A stretch of DNA of 41,647 bases from contig CANKTH010000038.1 of the NCBI GenBank assembly GCA_947486185.1, positions 1-41,647 of the forward strand. The letters are read 5' to 3'. Under the pieces are notes generated by a model that saw nothing but the letters and a program-made list of their open reading frames with translations, was not told the DNA's origin and ran no database searches. This document shows, one piece after another, positions 16,264 through 24,085 of the stretch. A program made the translations under genes and the position numbers. This stretch comes from Deltaproteobacteria bacterium. Lineage in GTDB: Bacteria; Myxococcota_A; UBA796; SXON01. The first letter of the stretch is position 1; each line of letters begins with the position of its first letter.

Positions 16264-16788
16264 ATGCGCCCGCTCTCTCTGTTTGTCTCTGGCCTCGCGC
16301 TCGTGGCGGTGCTCGCCTGCGGCGGCTCGTCCTCCACCGAAACCACCAGCACTTCTTCGCAATCGAGCAGCAGCGCCCCGGCGCAGACTCTGCCCGAGCC
16401 GTGGGGGAGCATGTCGCTCCCGATCGGTACGGGGGAAGTGGTCGATGCGACCGTTGAATCCGTGCTGGTGGCCTACCCTTCCGAGAGCCTCATCACGCTC
16501 ACCAACACGTGGACCGACTCGCTGATCAAGAACGGCTACACCAAGTCGCAGGATGTGTCACAGCCCGGCATCACGGCGATCATCTTCGCGAAGGGTCCGC
16601 AGCAGGTCGGGCTCGCAACCGGGCAGGAAGAGGGCGTGAACTTCGCCTATGTCGAGGATCTCGGCAAGGTCTCGAGCTCGGTGGTCCGCGGCCAACGTAA
16701 GGCCGGCATGAAGCCTCGCGGCGCAGGCGGGCGTGGTCCCGGCGGCGGCGGTCCTGGCGGCGGCCCGCGTGAAGGCAAGAACAAGTAA
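16264..16788 (+). CDS. Small lipoprotein with Gly-rich tail
   Basis: A 174-residue predicted lipoprotein. MRPLSLFVSGLALVAVLAC is a conventional lipobox peptide (Cys19), followed by a Ser/Thr linker, a roughly 90-residue alpha/beta segment (VDATVESVLVAYPSES, GYTKSQDVSQPGITAIIFAK, EGVNFAYVEDLG) and a basic Gly/Pro tail (RGPGGGGPGGGPREGKNK). The family is not recognised. The ATG has AGGAG four bases upstream; an earlier in-frame start at 16192 would add 24 residues before the signal peptide. It is divergent from the halogenase-like gene and ends at a strong terminator. Confidence 0.8.
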   Translation: MRPLSLFVSGLALVAVLACGGSSSTETTSTSSQSSSSAPAQTLPEPWGSMSLPIGTGEVVDATVESVLVAYPSESLITLTNTWTDSLIKNGYTKSQDVSQPGITAIIFAKGPQQVGLATGQEEGVNFAYVEDLGKVSSSVVRGQRKAGMKPRGAGGRGPGGGGPGGGPREGKNK

Positions 16789-16818
16789 GCCGGGTCGGAC
16801 TTCCCAACCCGGTGTTCT

Positions 16819-16842
16819 GAGGCCCCGCGTCGGCGGGGCCTC
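16819..16842. terminator. Bidirectional terminator
   Basis: A perfect 10-bp stem, GAGGCCCCGC (16819-16828) and GCGGGGCCTC (16833-16842), with a GTCG tetraloop, sits between two convergent genes. CGTCGTTTA follows on the plus side. A second weaker hairpin (CCGGGT 16790-16795 / ACCCGG 16807-16812) precedes it. Confidence 0.8.
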
Positions 16843-16847
16843 GTCGT

Positions 16848-18284
16848 TTACAAGCTCAACATTTTCCTGACGTTTCGTCTCGCGATCGCCAGGATGGTCC
16901 CCTGCGGATTGACGCCGGGCGACGCCGGCAGGACGCTGGCGTCGTTCACGCGGATGTTGGTGTAGCCGTGGAGGCGCCCGAAACTGTCCACGGCGCAGCG
17001 GCGCGGATCTTCGCCCATCGGGCAAGTCGAAAAAAGGTGGATCGTCGTCACGTTTATCCGCCCGTGCGGCAGGCCTGTGCGGAGCCGCCCGAGCTCACCG
17101 GGGTGGGTCACGGGAGGCGCGCCCTCGATGGGGCCGATCATCTCGAGGGCTCCGGCGGCAAACACCAGCTGGCCCAGGCGGTACACGCCCTCACCCAGCA
17201 ACGCCATGTCGGCGTCGGTGAGGGGATAACGCACGAGCGGCTCGCGAAAACCAGGGAGGTTTCTTACGGATCCGAGACCCGAGCCCGCGATCGCGGCGTA
17301 GAACACCGCGAGGTGCTCCCAACGCCGGAGGTGTTCTCGCTTCTCCCGTACCTCCCCCGCCAGCCACAGCGCGATGTGGGGCAAGGAGCTGTGGGAGCAG
17401 CCCAAGGTCAGCTGCGGCTTGAACTCCTCGACCTGGTGGACGGGAACGCCCCAGGAGGGATCGGCGACCTTGTGCGGAAAACGGACGGCGACGCGGATCA
17501 TCGGGTGGAGCTGGAGCGAATCGCCGATCCGCGCCGTCAGGCCCGAGCGGCGTAGGAGGGCGGGCGTCTGCACCGCGCCCGCGGCGACCACCACCTCCGA
17601 AAACTCGATGCGGATCTTCTCTTTTTTTCCGTCGGACTGACACACCGCGGTGGCGGCGACGGCCCGATCGCCGTCCAGCTCGAGCGCCGACACCCGCGTG
17701 TCGGCCAGGAGCCTCGCCCCCGCCGCGCGCGCGCGCGGGATCAGCGACTCGGTCATCGAGCGCCGACGGCCGACGAGCGCGCCGTCGTTCTGGCGTTCAT
17801 ACTTCCAGAACCTCGCGATCTCCTTGGCCCGCCAGCCGAGAGCCTGAGCGCCGGCGATGAGCCGCTCGGACTGGGGGTCTGGGCCCCCGGGCTGGGTCGC
17901 CACGCCAACCTCCGCCTCCACCGCGTCGAATTCGTCGTCCAGCGCGGCGGGTGAGAATCCGTCGATCTGGTAGCGGCGTTGCCAGTCGTCCAGCGTCGAG
18001 GCCAGGGGTCGGTGGTACAGGGCTGCGTTGATCTCGCTGCCGCCGCCTACGCAGCGACCCTCGATATAGGTGATGTTTGTCTTGCCGAAAGCGGGTGTGA
18101 GTCCGCTGTTGCGGTACTTCTGGGCCATTTCGGCCATGGAGTACGACGGCGCCGAGTCGATGCTGAGATCTGGGCCTTCTTCGACGATCAATACGTCGCG
18201 GCCGGCCTCGGCGCACCACGCGGCGGTCGTGGCGCCGCCCGGGCCCGATCCGATCACGAGCACGTCACAACGCAGGGTCTTCAT
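16848..18284 (-). CDS. GMC-family FAD oxidoreductase
   Basis: A 478-residue glucose-methanol-choline-type flavoenzyme that oxidises an alcohol group. It has the FAD site GSGPGGATTAAW (12-23), VEEGP, the family's GRCVGGGSEINAALYHRP, VVAAGAVQTPALL, and the C-terminal block HLFSTCPMGEDP, VNDASVLPASPGVNPQGTI with the usual active-site His and Asn. The lack of a signal peptide suggests the cytoplasm. The substrate (sterol, sugar, other alcohol) cannot be read. Its ATG overlaps the stop of the 132-residue gene by ATGA, so the two are translationally coupled and probably form a complex. It converges on the lipoprotein gene across the terminator at 16819-16842. Confidence 0.9.
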   Translation of the reverse strand: MKTLRCDVLVIGSGPGGATTAAWCAEAGRDVLIVEEGPDLSIDSAPSYSMAEMAQKYRNSGLTPAFGKTNITYIEGRCVGGGSEINAALYHRPLASTLDDWQRRYQIDGFSPAALDDEFDAVEAEVGVATQPGGPDPQSERLIAGAQALGWRAKEIARFWKYERQNDGALVGRRRSMTESLIPRARAAGARLLADTRVSALELDGDRAVAATAVCQSDGKKEKIRIEFSEVVVAAGAVQTPALLRRSGLTARIGDSLQLHPMIRVAVRFPHKVADPSWGVPVHQVEEFKPQLTLGCSHSSLPHIALWLAGEVREKREHLRRWEHLAVFYAAIAGSGLGSVRNLPGFREPLVRYPLTDADMALLGEGVYRLGQLVFAAGALEMIGPIEGAPPVTHPGELGRLRTGLPHGRINVTTIHLFSTCPMGEDPRRCAVDSFGRLHGYTNIRVNDASVLPASPGVNPQGTILAIARRNVRKMLSL

Positions 18285-18679
18285 GGGTGGACCCCGCGCT
18301 CTTCGAGGAGGGAATAGTACAAGAATATCCCCATTTTTCCGTAGAAGTCCGTGAAGGAGCGCATGAGGCCGAAACGGCTCGTCTGCCAGCGCGCGAGCGC
18401 GAGCCTACGCCCCTCAGGGGGTAGGCGGTCGAAGGGACGGCCGGCGGTGCTGATCGCCCACTGGTTGAACGTCCATGTGGCGCCCACCATACCGATACCG
18501 AGGTAACGAGGCATCGCGACGAGCTTTTCGGAGAGGAGCCGGGTGGTGTCGTCTACGAGTACGGGATCGGGCTCGCCCTCCACTTCGCCGCGGAGCACGG
18601 TGTCGACGATCACCCGCATGAGCGGCCACAAGCTGCGGCGTACCGTCGCGAGGTCCCCATCGAGCGGTGGCACTGGCAT
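18281..18679 (-). CDS. Small partner protein of the GMC oxidoreductase
   Basis: A 132-residue protein beginning MPVPPLDGDLATVRRSLWPL and ending FGLMRSFTDFYGKMGIFLYYSLLEERGVHP. It is helical and rich in aromatic and basic residues, without a signal peptide or cysteines. Its stop overlaps the GMC start (18281-18284, ATGA). Many GMC dehydrogenases have a small subunit encoded just upstream; position and coupling suggest the same here, but I cannot show homology to the gluconate-2-dehydrogenase subunit 3 family, and the Tat signal typical of that family is absent. Confidence 0.75.
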   Translation of the reverse strand: MPVPPLDGDLATVRRSLWPLMRVIVDTVLRGEVEGEPDPVLVDDTTRLLSEKLVAMPRYLGIGMVGATWTFNQWAISTAGRPFDRLPPEGRRLALARWQTSRFGLMRSFTDFYGKMGIFLYYSLLEERGVHP

Positions 18680-18831
18680 CGGCGCGCCTTATCCCGCCCG
18701 GCTGGCGCTCACGACACCCTCCCCGCGCCCGGGATCGCTTTCTCCGGCTGGTGGACGCCGCGTTGCGTCGCTTCGCGGGTTAGCCCCAAGGAGCACGGAG
18801 AGAGAATGACCGGGTGCCGGAGCGACAGTCG

Positions 18832-19089
18832 ATGCGGCCGATGATCGCCGGCACCTTCGATCCCTTCTGCCTCGCGGGACTGCCCCGGCCCGAGCAGGAG
18901 CCGCCGGGCCCGCCGGCGCTTCGGTTGGTCGAGCCTGAGGAGGAGGGGCTCCCGACGCCGAGTGCGTGGCGGCGCGCGGCGGCCTGGTTGATAGTGGCCT
19001 TCCTCGCCGTTTCGAGCCTCGCGAGCGGGCTCTCCGGCCGGAGCGTGTCGTCGCCTGTCCTCCTCGGCGTGAGCGCCAACGGCCGGTGA
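18832..19089 (+). CDS. Possible small single-span membrane protein
   Basis: An 85-residue frame with a Pro/Glu-rich front (MRPMIAGTFDPFCLAGLP, then EPEEEGLPTP) and one hydrophobic segment, AAAWLIVAFLAVSSLASGL, near residues 49-67. No family is recognised. In its favour, its TGA overlaps the GTG start of the phosphatase gene (GTGA, 19086-19089), a coupling arrangement seen elsewhere in this window. The start is uncertain: ATG 18832 (GGAG nine bases upstream), GTG 18814 or ATG 18841. Against it, it is short and the region is open in several frames. Confidence 0.4.
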   Translation: MRPMIAGTFDPFCLAGLPRPEQEPPGPPALRLVEPEEEGLPTPSAWRRAAAWLIVAFLAVSSLASGLSGRSVSSPVLLGVSANGR

Positions 19090-19826
19090 GTCGCCCTGAC
19101 CGCGCGGTGGTGTTTGACCTCGACGGGACCCTCGTCGATAGCCTGGCCGACATCCGGCGGGTCATGAACGAGGCGTTGACGATCGAGGGATTCTCCCCAT
19201 TTTGCATGGAGGATTACCGTCGGTCGGTTGGCGAGGGCGTCGAGCGGCTCGTCGCCCTGCTGCTCGGTCCGGAGGCCGCGCCAGAAGCGCTCACGCGGGT
19301 CGCACAGAACTTCCGTAGAATCTACCCTCAACAACTTCTGGTGCACACCCGCCCCTACCCCGGCATCGAGACGCTGCTCGAGGCGCTCTCCGCCCGAAGT
19401 GTGCCGCTGGCGGTCTTGTCCAACAAGCCGGACGAGGAGACGCGTAGCATCGTCCACCAGCTGTTTCCCGGGCATTTTCGGGCGGTGGTGGGCCAGCGGT
19501 CCGGGCGGCCCCGGAAACCGGATCCCAGCCCGGCTTTCGAGGTCGCGGCGGCGCTGGACGTCGATCCCGGCGCCTGTTTTCTGGTCGGCGACACCCCAGT
19601 CGATGTGCACACGGCCCTCGCCGCGGGCATGGTCCCAATCGGCGTTTCCTGGGGCTTTCGCCCGGTGGAGAGCCTCGTGGCGCTGGGCGCGTTCCCGCTC
19701 CGTGGGCCGATGGAGCTGCTCTATCTCGTGGACGCCGGCCCGAGCCAGGTCGCGCGCCGGTCGGGGGGTGGTGGTGTTATGGTGGGCGGCCATGCCGATC
19801 CGCGCTTTTCTGAACCGCCTGCGTAA
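19086..19826 (+). CDS. HAD hydrolase, phosphoglycolate-phosphatase-like
   Basis: A 246-residue cytoplasmic phosphatase of the haloacid dehalogenase superfamily. Motif I is VVFDLDGTLVDS with nucleophile Asp11 and acid/base Asp13; a helical C1 cap follows; motif II is AVLSNKP, motif III RPRKPDPSP, and motif IV FLVGDTPVDV. The arrangement is that of Gph/PGP-type enzymes acting on small phosphates such as 2-phosphoglycolate; the exact substrate is inferred. The GTG start at 19086 is chosen because the FAD-less core begins eight residues later and because it overlaps the previous frame's stop. The last 35 bp overlap the next gene, beyond the conserved core. Confidence 0.85.
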   Translation: MSRPDRAVVFDLDGTLVDSLADIRRVMNEALTIEGFSPFCMEDYRRSVGEGVERLVALLLGPEAAPEALTRVAQNFRRIYPQQLLVHTRPYPGIETLLEALSARSVPLAVLSNKPDEETRSIVHQLFPGHFRAVVGQRSGRPRKPDPSPAFEVAAALDVDPGACFLVGDTPVDVHTALAAGMVPIGVSWGFRPVESLVALGAFPLRGPMELLYLVDAGPSQVARRSGGGGVMVGGHADPRFSEPPA

Positions 19827-20157
19827 CAAAGGAGGGGGCGCCACCCGCGCTCCCGCGGCCGTGACAGCCCCGCCCGAGCCTCGTCCGGTGTACGTAGATG
19901 CGGGTAAAAATGCGCGTATCACGCTCTATTTTGCCTGGTGGGACTCAGACTCCCGCTACGTGCTCCGAGAGGTCGCCAGGCGCGGCTGGCCGACCCACTA
20001 CGTGGATCTGGGGGAGGATTCGGTGGCTCGGGTCGCGCTTCTGAGCGCGCACCAGCGTCGTCAGCTCCCTGTTGTGCTGCTCGACGGGGCGCTCCTCGGC
20101 GGTCGAAAGGAGATCGACGCGCTCACGCGGCTGCCCGAGGCTCCGCCGGTGCGTTAG
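19792..20157 (+). CDS. Glutaredoxin-like protein lacking the active-site cysteines
   Basis: A 121-residue protein. After a basic, low-complexity N-terminus (MPIRAFLNRLRNKGGG) the part from residue 42 resembles a glutaredoxin: ITLYFAWWDSDSRYVLREV, then YVDLGEDSVARVALLS, RRQLPVVLLDGALLGGRKEID with the cis-Pro strand and the glutaredoxin G-G turn. Where CPYC would be, WDSDS is found and the protein has no cysteine at all, so redox catalysis is not expected. It may be a binding or scaffold relative. The start overlaps the phosphatase end by 35 bp. An NTF2-like gene follows 9 bp on. Confidence 0.65.
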   Translation: MPIRAFLNRLRNKGGGATRAPAAVTAPPEPRPVYVDAGKNARITLYFAWWDSDSRYVLREVARRGWPTHYVDLGEDSVARVALLSAHQRRQLPVVLLDGALLGGRKEIDALTRLPEAPPVR

Positions 20158-20166
20158 GCCGGGAGG

Positions 20167-20646
20167 ATGCACCCCAACGCCGAGCTCCTCTCCCGCTTCT
20201 ACGCGGCCTTTGCCGCCCACGACGGTCCGACCATGGCGTCCTGTTATCACCCGGACGCCCGGTTCTCCGACCCGGTGTTTCCGGGCCTCCAGGGCGCTGA
20301 GCCGGGCGAGATGTGGAAGATGCTCACGAGCCGGGCCGGCGATCTTCGTATCGAATTCCGGGACGTCGTCGCGGATGATCAGGCGGGCAGCGCCCACTGG
20401 GAGGCGTGGTACACCTTCTCTGCCACCGGCAAGAAGGTCCACAACGTCATCGACGCTACCTTCAGGTTTCGCGACGGCAAGATCGTCGAGCACAACGACG
20501 TCTTCGACCTCTACGCGTGGACCCGGCAGGCGCTCGGGCTCACCGGGCTTTTCCTGGGATGGACGCCGATGGTGCAGAACAAGGTGCGCGCGACCGCCGG
20601 TGGCCAGCTCCGGAAGTGGATCGAAAAAACAAGCCAGAACGCCTGA
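20167..20646 (+). CDS. SnoaL/NTF2-like protein
   Basis: A 159-residue cytoplasmic protein of the NTF2-like superfamily. The pattern NAELLSRFYAAFAAHDGPTM, CYHPDARFSDPVF, followed by AHWEAWYTFSATGKKVHNV and ATFRFRDGKIVEHNDVFDLY, is typical of the SnoaL-like subgroup. Members are cyclases, isomerases or binding proteins; no specific function can be chosen. A C-terminal amphipathic extension (TRQALGLTGLFLGWTP) is common in this subgroup. It is the last gene of a run from about 18832, 9 bp after the glutaredoxin-like gene. Confidence 0.88.
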   Translation: MHPNAELLSRFYAAFAAHDGPTMASCYHPDARFSDPVFPGLQGAEPGEMWKMLTSRAGDLRIEFRDVVADDQAGSAHWEAWYTFSATGKKVHNVIDATFRFRDGKIVEHNDVFDLYAWTRQALGLTGLFLGWTPMVQNKVRATAGGQLRKWIEKTSQNA

Positions 20647-20677
20647 ACACTCGCGGCTGGCCCGTGGCCGTGGCCGT

Positions 20678-20696
20678 CACGCCCTGGTTGGGCGTG
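20678..20696. terminator. Hairpin between convergent genes
   Basis: CACGCCC (20678-20684) pairs perfectly with GGGCGTG (20690-20696) around TGGTT, between the NTF2-like and BamB-like gene ends. With a small bulge the stem extends by GT/AC. There is no T-run. Confidence 0.5.
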
Positions 20697-20700
20697 TGAC

Positions 20701-21948
20701 TCAGGGAAGGCGATCACGGGGACCCGCCCAGGGGGGATCCGGCTCGGGTCGCTGAGGTGCGCGGGCACGAAAGGCGTAGACCGTACCCGCGTTGGACACG
20801 GCGTAGGCCATCTCGCCGGACACGGCGGGCGCAGCGGTGATGCCGCTGAGAAGATAGTCCGGATAGAAGTGCCATTTCTGCGCGCCGGACTCGGGATCGA
20901 TGACGTAGAGGGTGGACTCCGAGCCGCCGACCAGTAGCCCGATCCCGGTAGGCACCGCGGTGGTGAGGGTGCCGCTGGTCTTCGAGTCCCAGGTCCACAA
21001 CAGCTCGCCCGTACGGGTGTTGAGCCGGCGGAGCTTGCCATCGATGCCGCTGTGAAGCGCAATCTCGCCGTCCACCCGCATCGGCGCAGCGCTGCCGACG
21101 TCGAGCCGCCAGCGCTGGGTGAGGTTGCCGGGGTCGAGGCTCACGAGGGGCTCGGAGTAGCCGCCTACCAGGAGGCCGCCCGCGCTCGGCACCACCGGCG
21201 CGATGAGGTCGGGGTATGCGCCTTCTCCGACCTGCGCCTGCCAGCGTGGCTCGCCGGTCGCGGCGTCGAGCGCGACGAGGAAGCCGTCGGAGAAGCCCGC
21301 CAGGATCTCCTTCTGGAAGAGCACGGCGGGAGGCGCGCCGTAGAGGGTGAGGGGCGCGCGTCGGGCGGCGTCAAGGGGATGGGCGTGGCGCCACCGCAGC
21401 GTGCCCGCGCCGGCATCGAGCGCGTACACCTGGTCCTCGACGTTGGCGACGTAGACCACGTCCTTGTCGCGGGTGACCGTCGCGAGCACCGGCGCGTCCA
21501 CGTAGCGCTCCCAGCTCAGCGTGCCGTCATGGCCGTAGCGCCACACATAGCCGGCACCGTCGGCGAAAAACACGCCATCGGCGCCCACGACCGCTCCGGC
21601 CCGAACCGGACCGCGTGAGGGGAGCAGCTGAAGTAGATCGCCATCGCGCCGATCCAGCACGATCAACCCATGGTAACCCGCGTGCGCTACGTAGAGCCGG
21701 TCGCCCCAGGTGGCCGGGGCGGCGGTCTCGGTCCGGCTCGCGGTCGGCGGAGGGACCCCAGGAAGATCGAGGGACCACAGCAGGTGGAGCTGGCCGCCCA
21801 TCGGCGCAGCCGGGTCGAGCACCGTCGTCCGGGGAGGAGCTGAGGGATCCAGGCCGCTCCGCGTAAAGTGGCCCTGGTCGCCTGCAGCGAGGGCGGGCTC
21901 GAGCCCCAGGGCAAAAAGTACGACGAAGCTGGCGATCACGGGCCTCAA
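20701..21948 (-). CDS. BamB-like PQQ-repeat beta-propeller
   Basis: A 415-residue exported propeller. Residues 1-22 (MRPVIASFVVLFALGLEPAL) are a Sec signal peptide; unlike E. coli BamB there is no lipobox cysteine. Blades show the PQQ-repeat pattern (LYVAHAGYHGLIVLDRRDGD, VVYVANVEDQVYALDAGAGT, LVALDAATGEPRWQ, LRRLNTRTGELLWTW, TLYVIDPESGAQKWHF). BamB helps the BAM complex fold outer-membrane proteins. Its TTG start overlaps the stop of a YfgM-like gene (TTGA), the same pairing as the yfgM-bamB operon of E. coli, which supports the assignment. A generic PQQ-repeat protein is the alternative. Confidence 0.78.
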   Translation of the reverse strand: MRPVIASFVVLFALGLEPALAAGDQGHFTRSGLDPSAPPRTTVLDPAAPMGGQLHLLWSLDLPGVPPPTASRTETAAPATWGDRLYVAHAGYHGLIVLDRRDGDLLQLLPSRGPVRAGAVVGADGVFFADGAGYVWRYGHDGTLSWERYVDAPVLATVTRDKDVVYVANVEDQVYALDAGAGTLRWRHAHPLDAARRAPLTLYGAPPAVLFQKEILAGFSDGFLVALDAATGEPRWQAQVGEGAYPDLIAPVVPSAGGLLVGGYSEPLVSLDPGNLTQRWRLDVGSAAPMRVDGEIALHSGIDGKLRRLNTRTGELLWTWDSKTSGTLTTAVPTGIGLLVGGSESTLYVIDPESGAQKWHFYPDYLLSGITAAPAVSGEMAYAVSNAGTVYAFRARAPQRPEPDPPWAGPRDRLP

Positions 21949-22784
21949 CCTCCGGCCGCTCCGGCAGCCGGTGCGCCGTTGGCGGGGCCGGGCGCCGCCT
22001 CTGCCCCTGGCGAGGTGGGGGGCGTGACGCTCGGGGCGGACGCCGTGCTTCGGAGCGCGGCTACCGAGAGGGCGGTCTCCTCGGTGAGCTTCGAGCTGGG
22101 GAACGCGCTGCGCCAGGCCTGAAATGAGGCGACCGCTTCGGAGGTCTTGCCAGCCTGGAGCTGGGCGCGGACCAGGATCAACCAGCTCTCTTCGGCGAGC
22201 GCGCCGGGATACCGGGTGGACATTGCCTGCGCGCGGCCGATCGCCTCCTCATAGCGGTCGGCGCGTAACATCGCATCGACAAACGCCGCTTCTGCGGCGA
22301 AGCCGACCACGTCGACTCCGCCCGCGTTTGCAGCGCGCTCCAGGGCCGCGAGCTCGTCGTCTTTCGCGGCACGCCACTGGTGGACCTGCGCCTCTTTGAG
22401 ACTGGCGAACACGCGCGCTGGACCCGACGCCGCGTCGGCCGCTTCCCGATATTTGTTGGCGCCAATCTGCAGATCGGCCATCAGGGCGGCGTCGTTCGGG
22501 TCATACGGGGGCGCGAGACCGTAGCGCGACATCTCCGAGGGCTTGGGCATGCGGCGATCTACGTCGTGGATTGCCGCAAACTGCTCGCTTCGGCTAGCTT
22601 CGGCGTAGGAGCTCCACGCGCCATAGCCCAGCGCAATCACGACGAGCACCCCGCCGATGATTCCCGCAGTACGGGCGTTACGCGCGGCAAAGTCGTAGAG
22701 GTTGGCCTGGATGCGGAGGACCGCGTCGCCTTCGGGGGCGCGCTCAGGCGAGCTGGGGGGCGGTGGGGACTCGGGGTCGGCCAA
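21945..22784 (-). CDS. YfgM-like membrane-anchored TPR protein
   Basis: A 279-residue inner-membrane protein. A cytoplasmic N-terminus precedes one membrane segment (TAGIIGGVLVVIALGYGAW, about 39-57); the periplasmic part is Ala-rich helical with tetratricopeptide-like repeats (AALERAANAGGVDVVGFAAEA, RADRYEEAIGRAQAMSTRYP, LQAGKTSEAVASFQAWRSAF). A Pro/Ala/Gly tail ends it. YfgM works with periplasmic chaperones near the SecYEG translocon. The TTG start has GGAG six bases upstream; its last bases overlap the BamB-like gene, so the two are coupled. Confidence 0.75.
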   Translation of the reverse strand: MADPESPPPPSSPERAPEGDAVLRIQANLYDFAARNARTAGIIGGVLVVIALGYGAWSSYAEASRSEQFAAIHDVDRRMPKPSEMSRYGLAPPYDPNDAALMADLQIGANKYREAADAASGPARVFASLKEAQVHQWRAAKDDELAALERAANAGGVDVVGFAAEAAFVDAMLRADRYEEAIGRAQAMSTRYPGALAEESWLILVRAQLQAGKTSEAVASFQAWRSAFPSSKLTEETALSVAALRSTASAPSVTPPTSPGAEAAPGPANGAPAAGAAGG

Positions 22785-22831
22785 TGCTGCTCCGGTGGCG
22801 GTGGCGCCAGTGGCGCGCAGGGCTGACCCGG

Positions 22832-23995
22832 CTAATGGTTATGTTGGAGGTCGTCAATGGCGGTGAGGCGGTCCTGTTCGGCGCGCCATGCTGTGGCACC
22901 AGAGACCGAACGGGGGTCGAGGTCCAAACACAACGCGGCGGTCACCCCGGCGTGCAGGCCGAGCGCCACCGCCCCTCCGAGCGTCCCAGCGTCGAGGCCG
23001 GGCACGCGCACGCGCACGACGGGCTGCACCTCCCGCGCCCACACGTCGAGGAAGGCGCGACTGGCATAACCCGCGGCAGAGCCGGACTCTCGCTCCGCGT
23101 CCCACGCGATCGCCATGCCCTCCCGGCGGGGCAGGAGCGCGTTGGCGAGGTCTTCGTCCCCCGCGGAGCCGGATCGTACGTTGAGGGTCAACGGGTGCTC
23201 GAGACCTCCGACCCGGGTGGTGCCGGTGAGCATCGAGCCCCAAACTGCCGCGATCCACGCGGAGAAAGCCCCGAGCCGCGCCGAGCACGCCAGGTGTAGG
23301 ACCACGTCGAAGCCGAGCTCCTTGACGGCGGTGGCGACCGGGACCCCCACCGCGTAGGCGGGATTGTCAAACAGGCCAGGAACGGCGTTGTGGCGCAGCA
23401 TATCGCCGGCGCCTGCCAGGAAGGACCCGAGGTCCAGGCCGGCGAAGGCCGCGATGGTGAGCACACCCTCCCCGTAGATCGCCTGGCGCGCGTCCACCAC
23501 GCGGGGATCGGAAAACCACCAGCCCGAAGGCGGAGGATCTGGCTCTCCAGCGCCCGCGATGGCTACAGGGTGTCCGGCTTCGTTCGCCTCCACCACCACG
23601 TCATCGGCCCACTGTGGGCCCTCGAGCAGCATCCACACCGCGGGGCGTGCCAGCAGCGCCTCCAGTCGCTGCGGATCTGGGGCGTCCATCCAACGGATCG
23701 GCGCATCGCCGTCCACCGCTTCGACCAGCGCGCGCGCCGCGCGGACTGGGCCGGGACCCCCGACCACGATGAGCTCCTCCCCCGCGGTGCGCATCTCGGC
23801 GGACCGGGCCAGGATCCCCGGGACCAACTCAGCAGGATCCGGCGGACGAAGCCAGTAGTTATCGAGGTTGGCTTGCAGGTGCTCGTGCACCTCGCGGATC
23901 CGAATTCGCCCGCTCGCGACGCGGCGCGGCCCGAGTCCACCGCGCGCGTCGTTTCTGGCCAGTCGCCCGAGGTCGACCAACAACTGCCGCTCCAT
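22832..23995 (-). CDS. Degenerate phosphoglucose-isomerase-like protein
   Basis: A 387-residue cytoplasmic protein with the double SIS fold of glucose-6-phosphate isomerase but shorter than true enzymes (430-550). Matching blocks are LIVVGGPGPVRAA (75-87, the GGS loop), YGEGVLTIAAFAGLDLGSFL (174-193) and NPAYAVGVPVATAVKELGFD with AFSAWIAAVWGSML (211-256). The TKTxxT phosphate loop is not recognisable, the GES segment with the catalytic Glu reads GSM, and the C-terminal Lys position reads Trp-Arg. I therefore infer a pseudo-enzyme or one with new chemistry. The ATG at 23995 has GGAG five bases upstream; a GTG 33 bp earlier is possible. It is 47 bp upstream of the YfgM-like gene on the same strand. 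Confidence 0.55.
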   Translation of the reverse strand: MERQLLVDLGRLARNDARGGLGPRRVASGRIRIREVHEHLQANLDNYWLRPPDPAELVPGILARSAEMRTAGEELIVVGGPGPVRAARALVEAVDGDAPIRWMDAPDPQRLEALLARPAVWMLLEGPQWADDVVVEANEAGHPVAIAGAGEPDPPPSGWWFSDPRVVDARQAIYGEGVLTIAAFAGLDLGSFLAGAGDMLRHNAVPGLFDNPAYAVGVPVATAVKELGFDVVLHLACSARLGAFSAWIAAVWGSMLTGTTRVGGLEHPLTLNVRSGSAGDEDLANALLPRREGMAIAWDAERESGSAAGYASRAFLDVWAREVQPVVRVRVPGLDAGTLGGAVALGLHAGVTAALCLDLDPRSVSGATAWRAEQDRLTAIDDLQHNH

Positions 23996-24085
23996 CGCCG
24001 CTCCGCTCGAAGAGGCCACGCATATCACGCTGTGCTCCCCGCGGGGTCGGTCGTGCGTGACAGTGGTCCGCGCGCGGCGGCGGGC

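Noticed and set aside
18780..19922. A 380-codon minus-strand frame opposite the HAD phosphatase.
   Set aside because: The plus strand carries all four HAD motifs; the minus product is His/Arg-rich and featureless.
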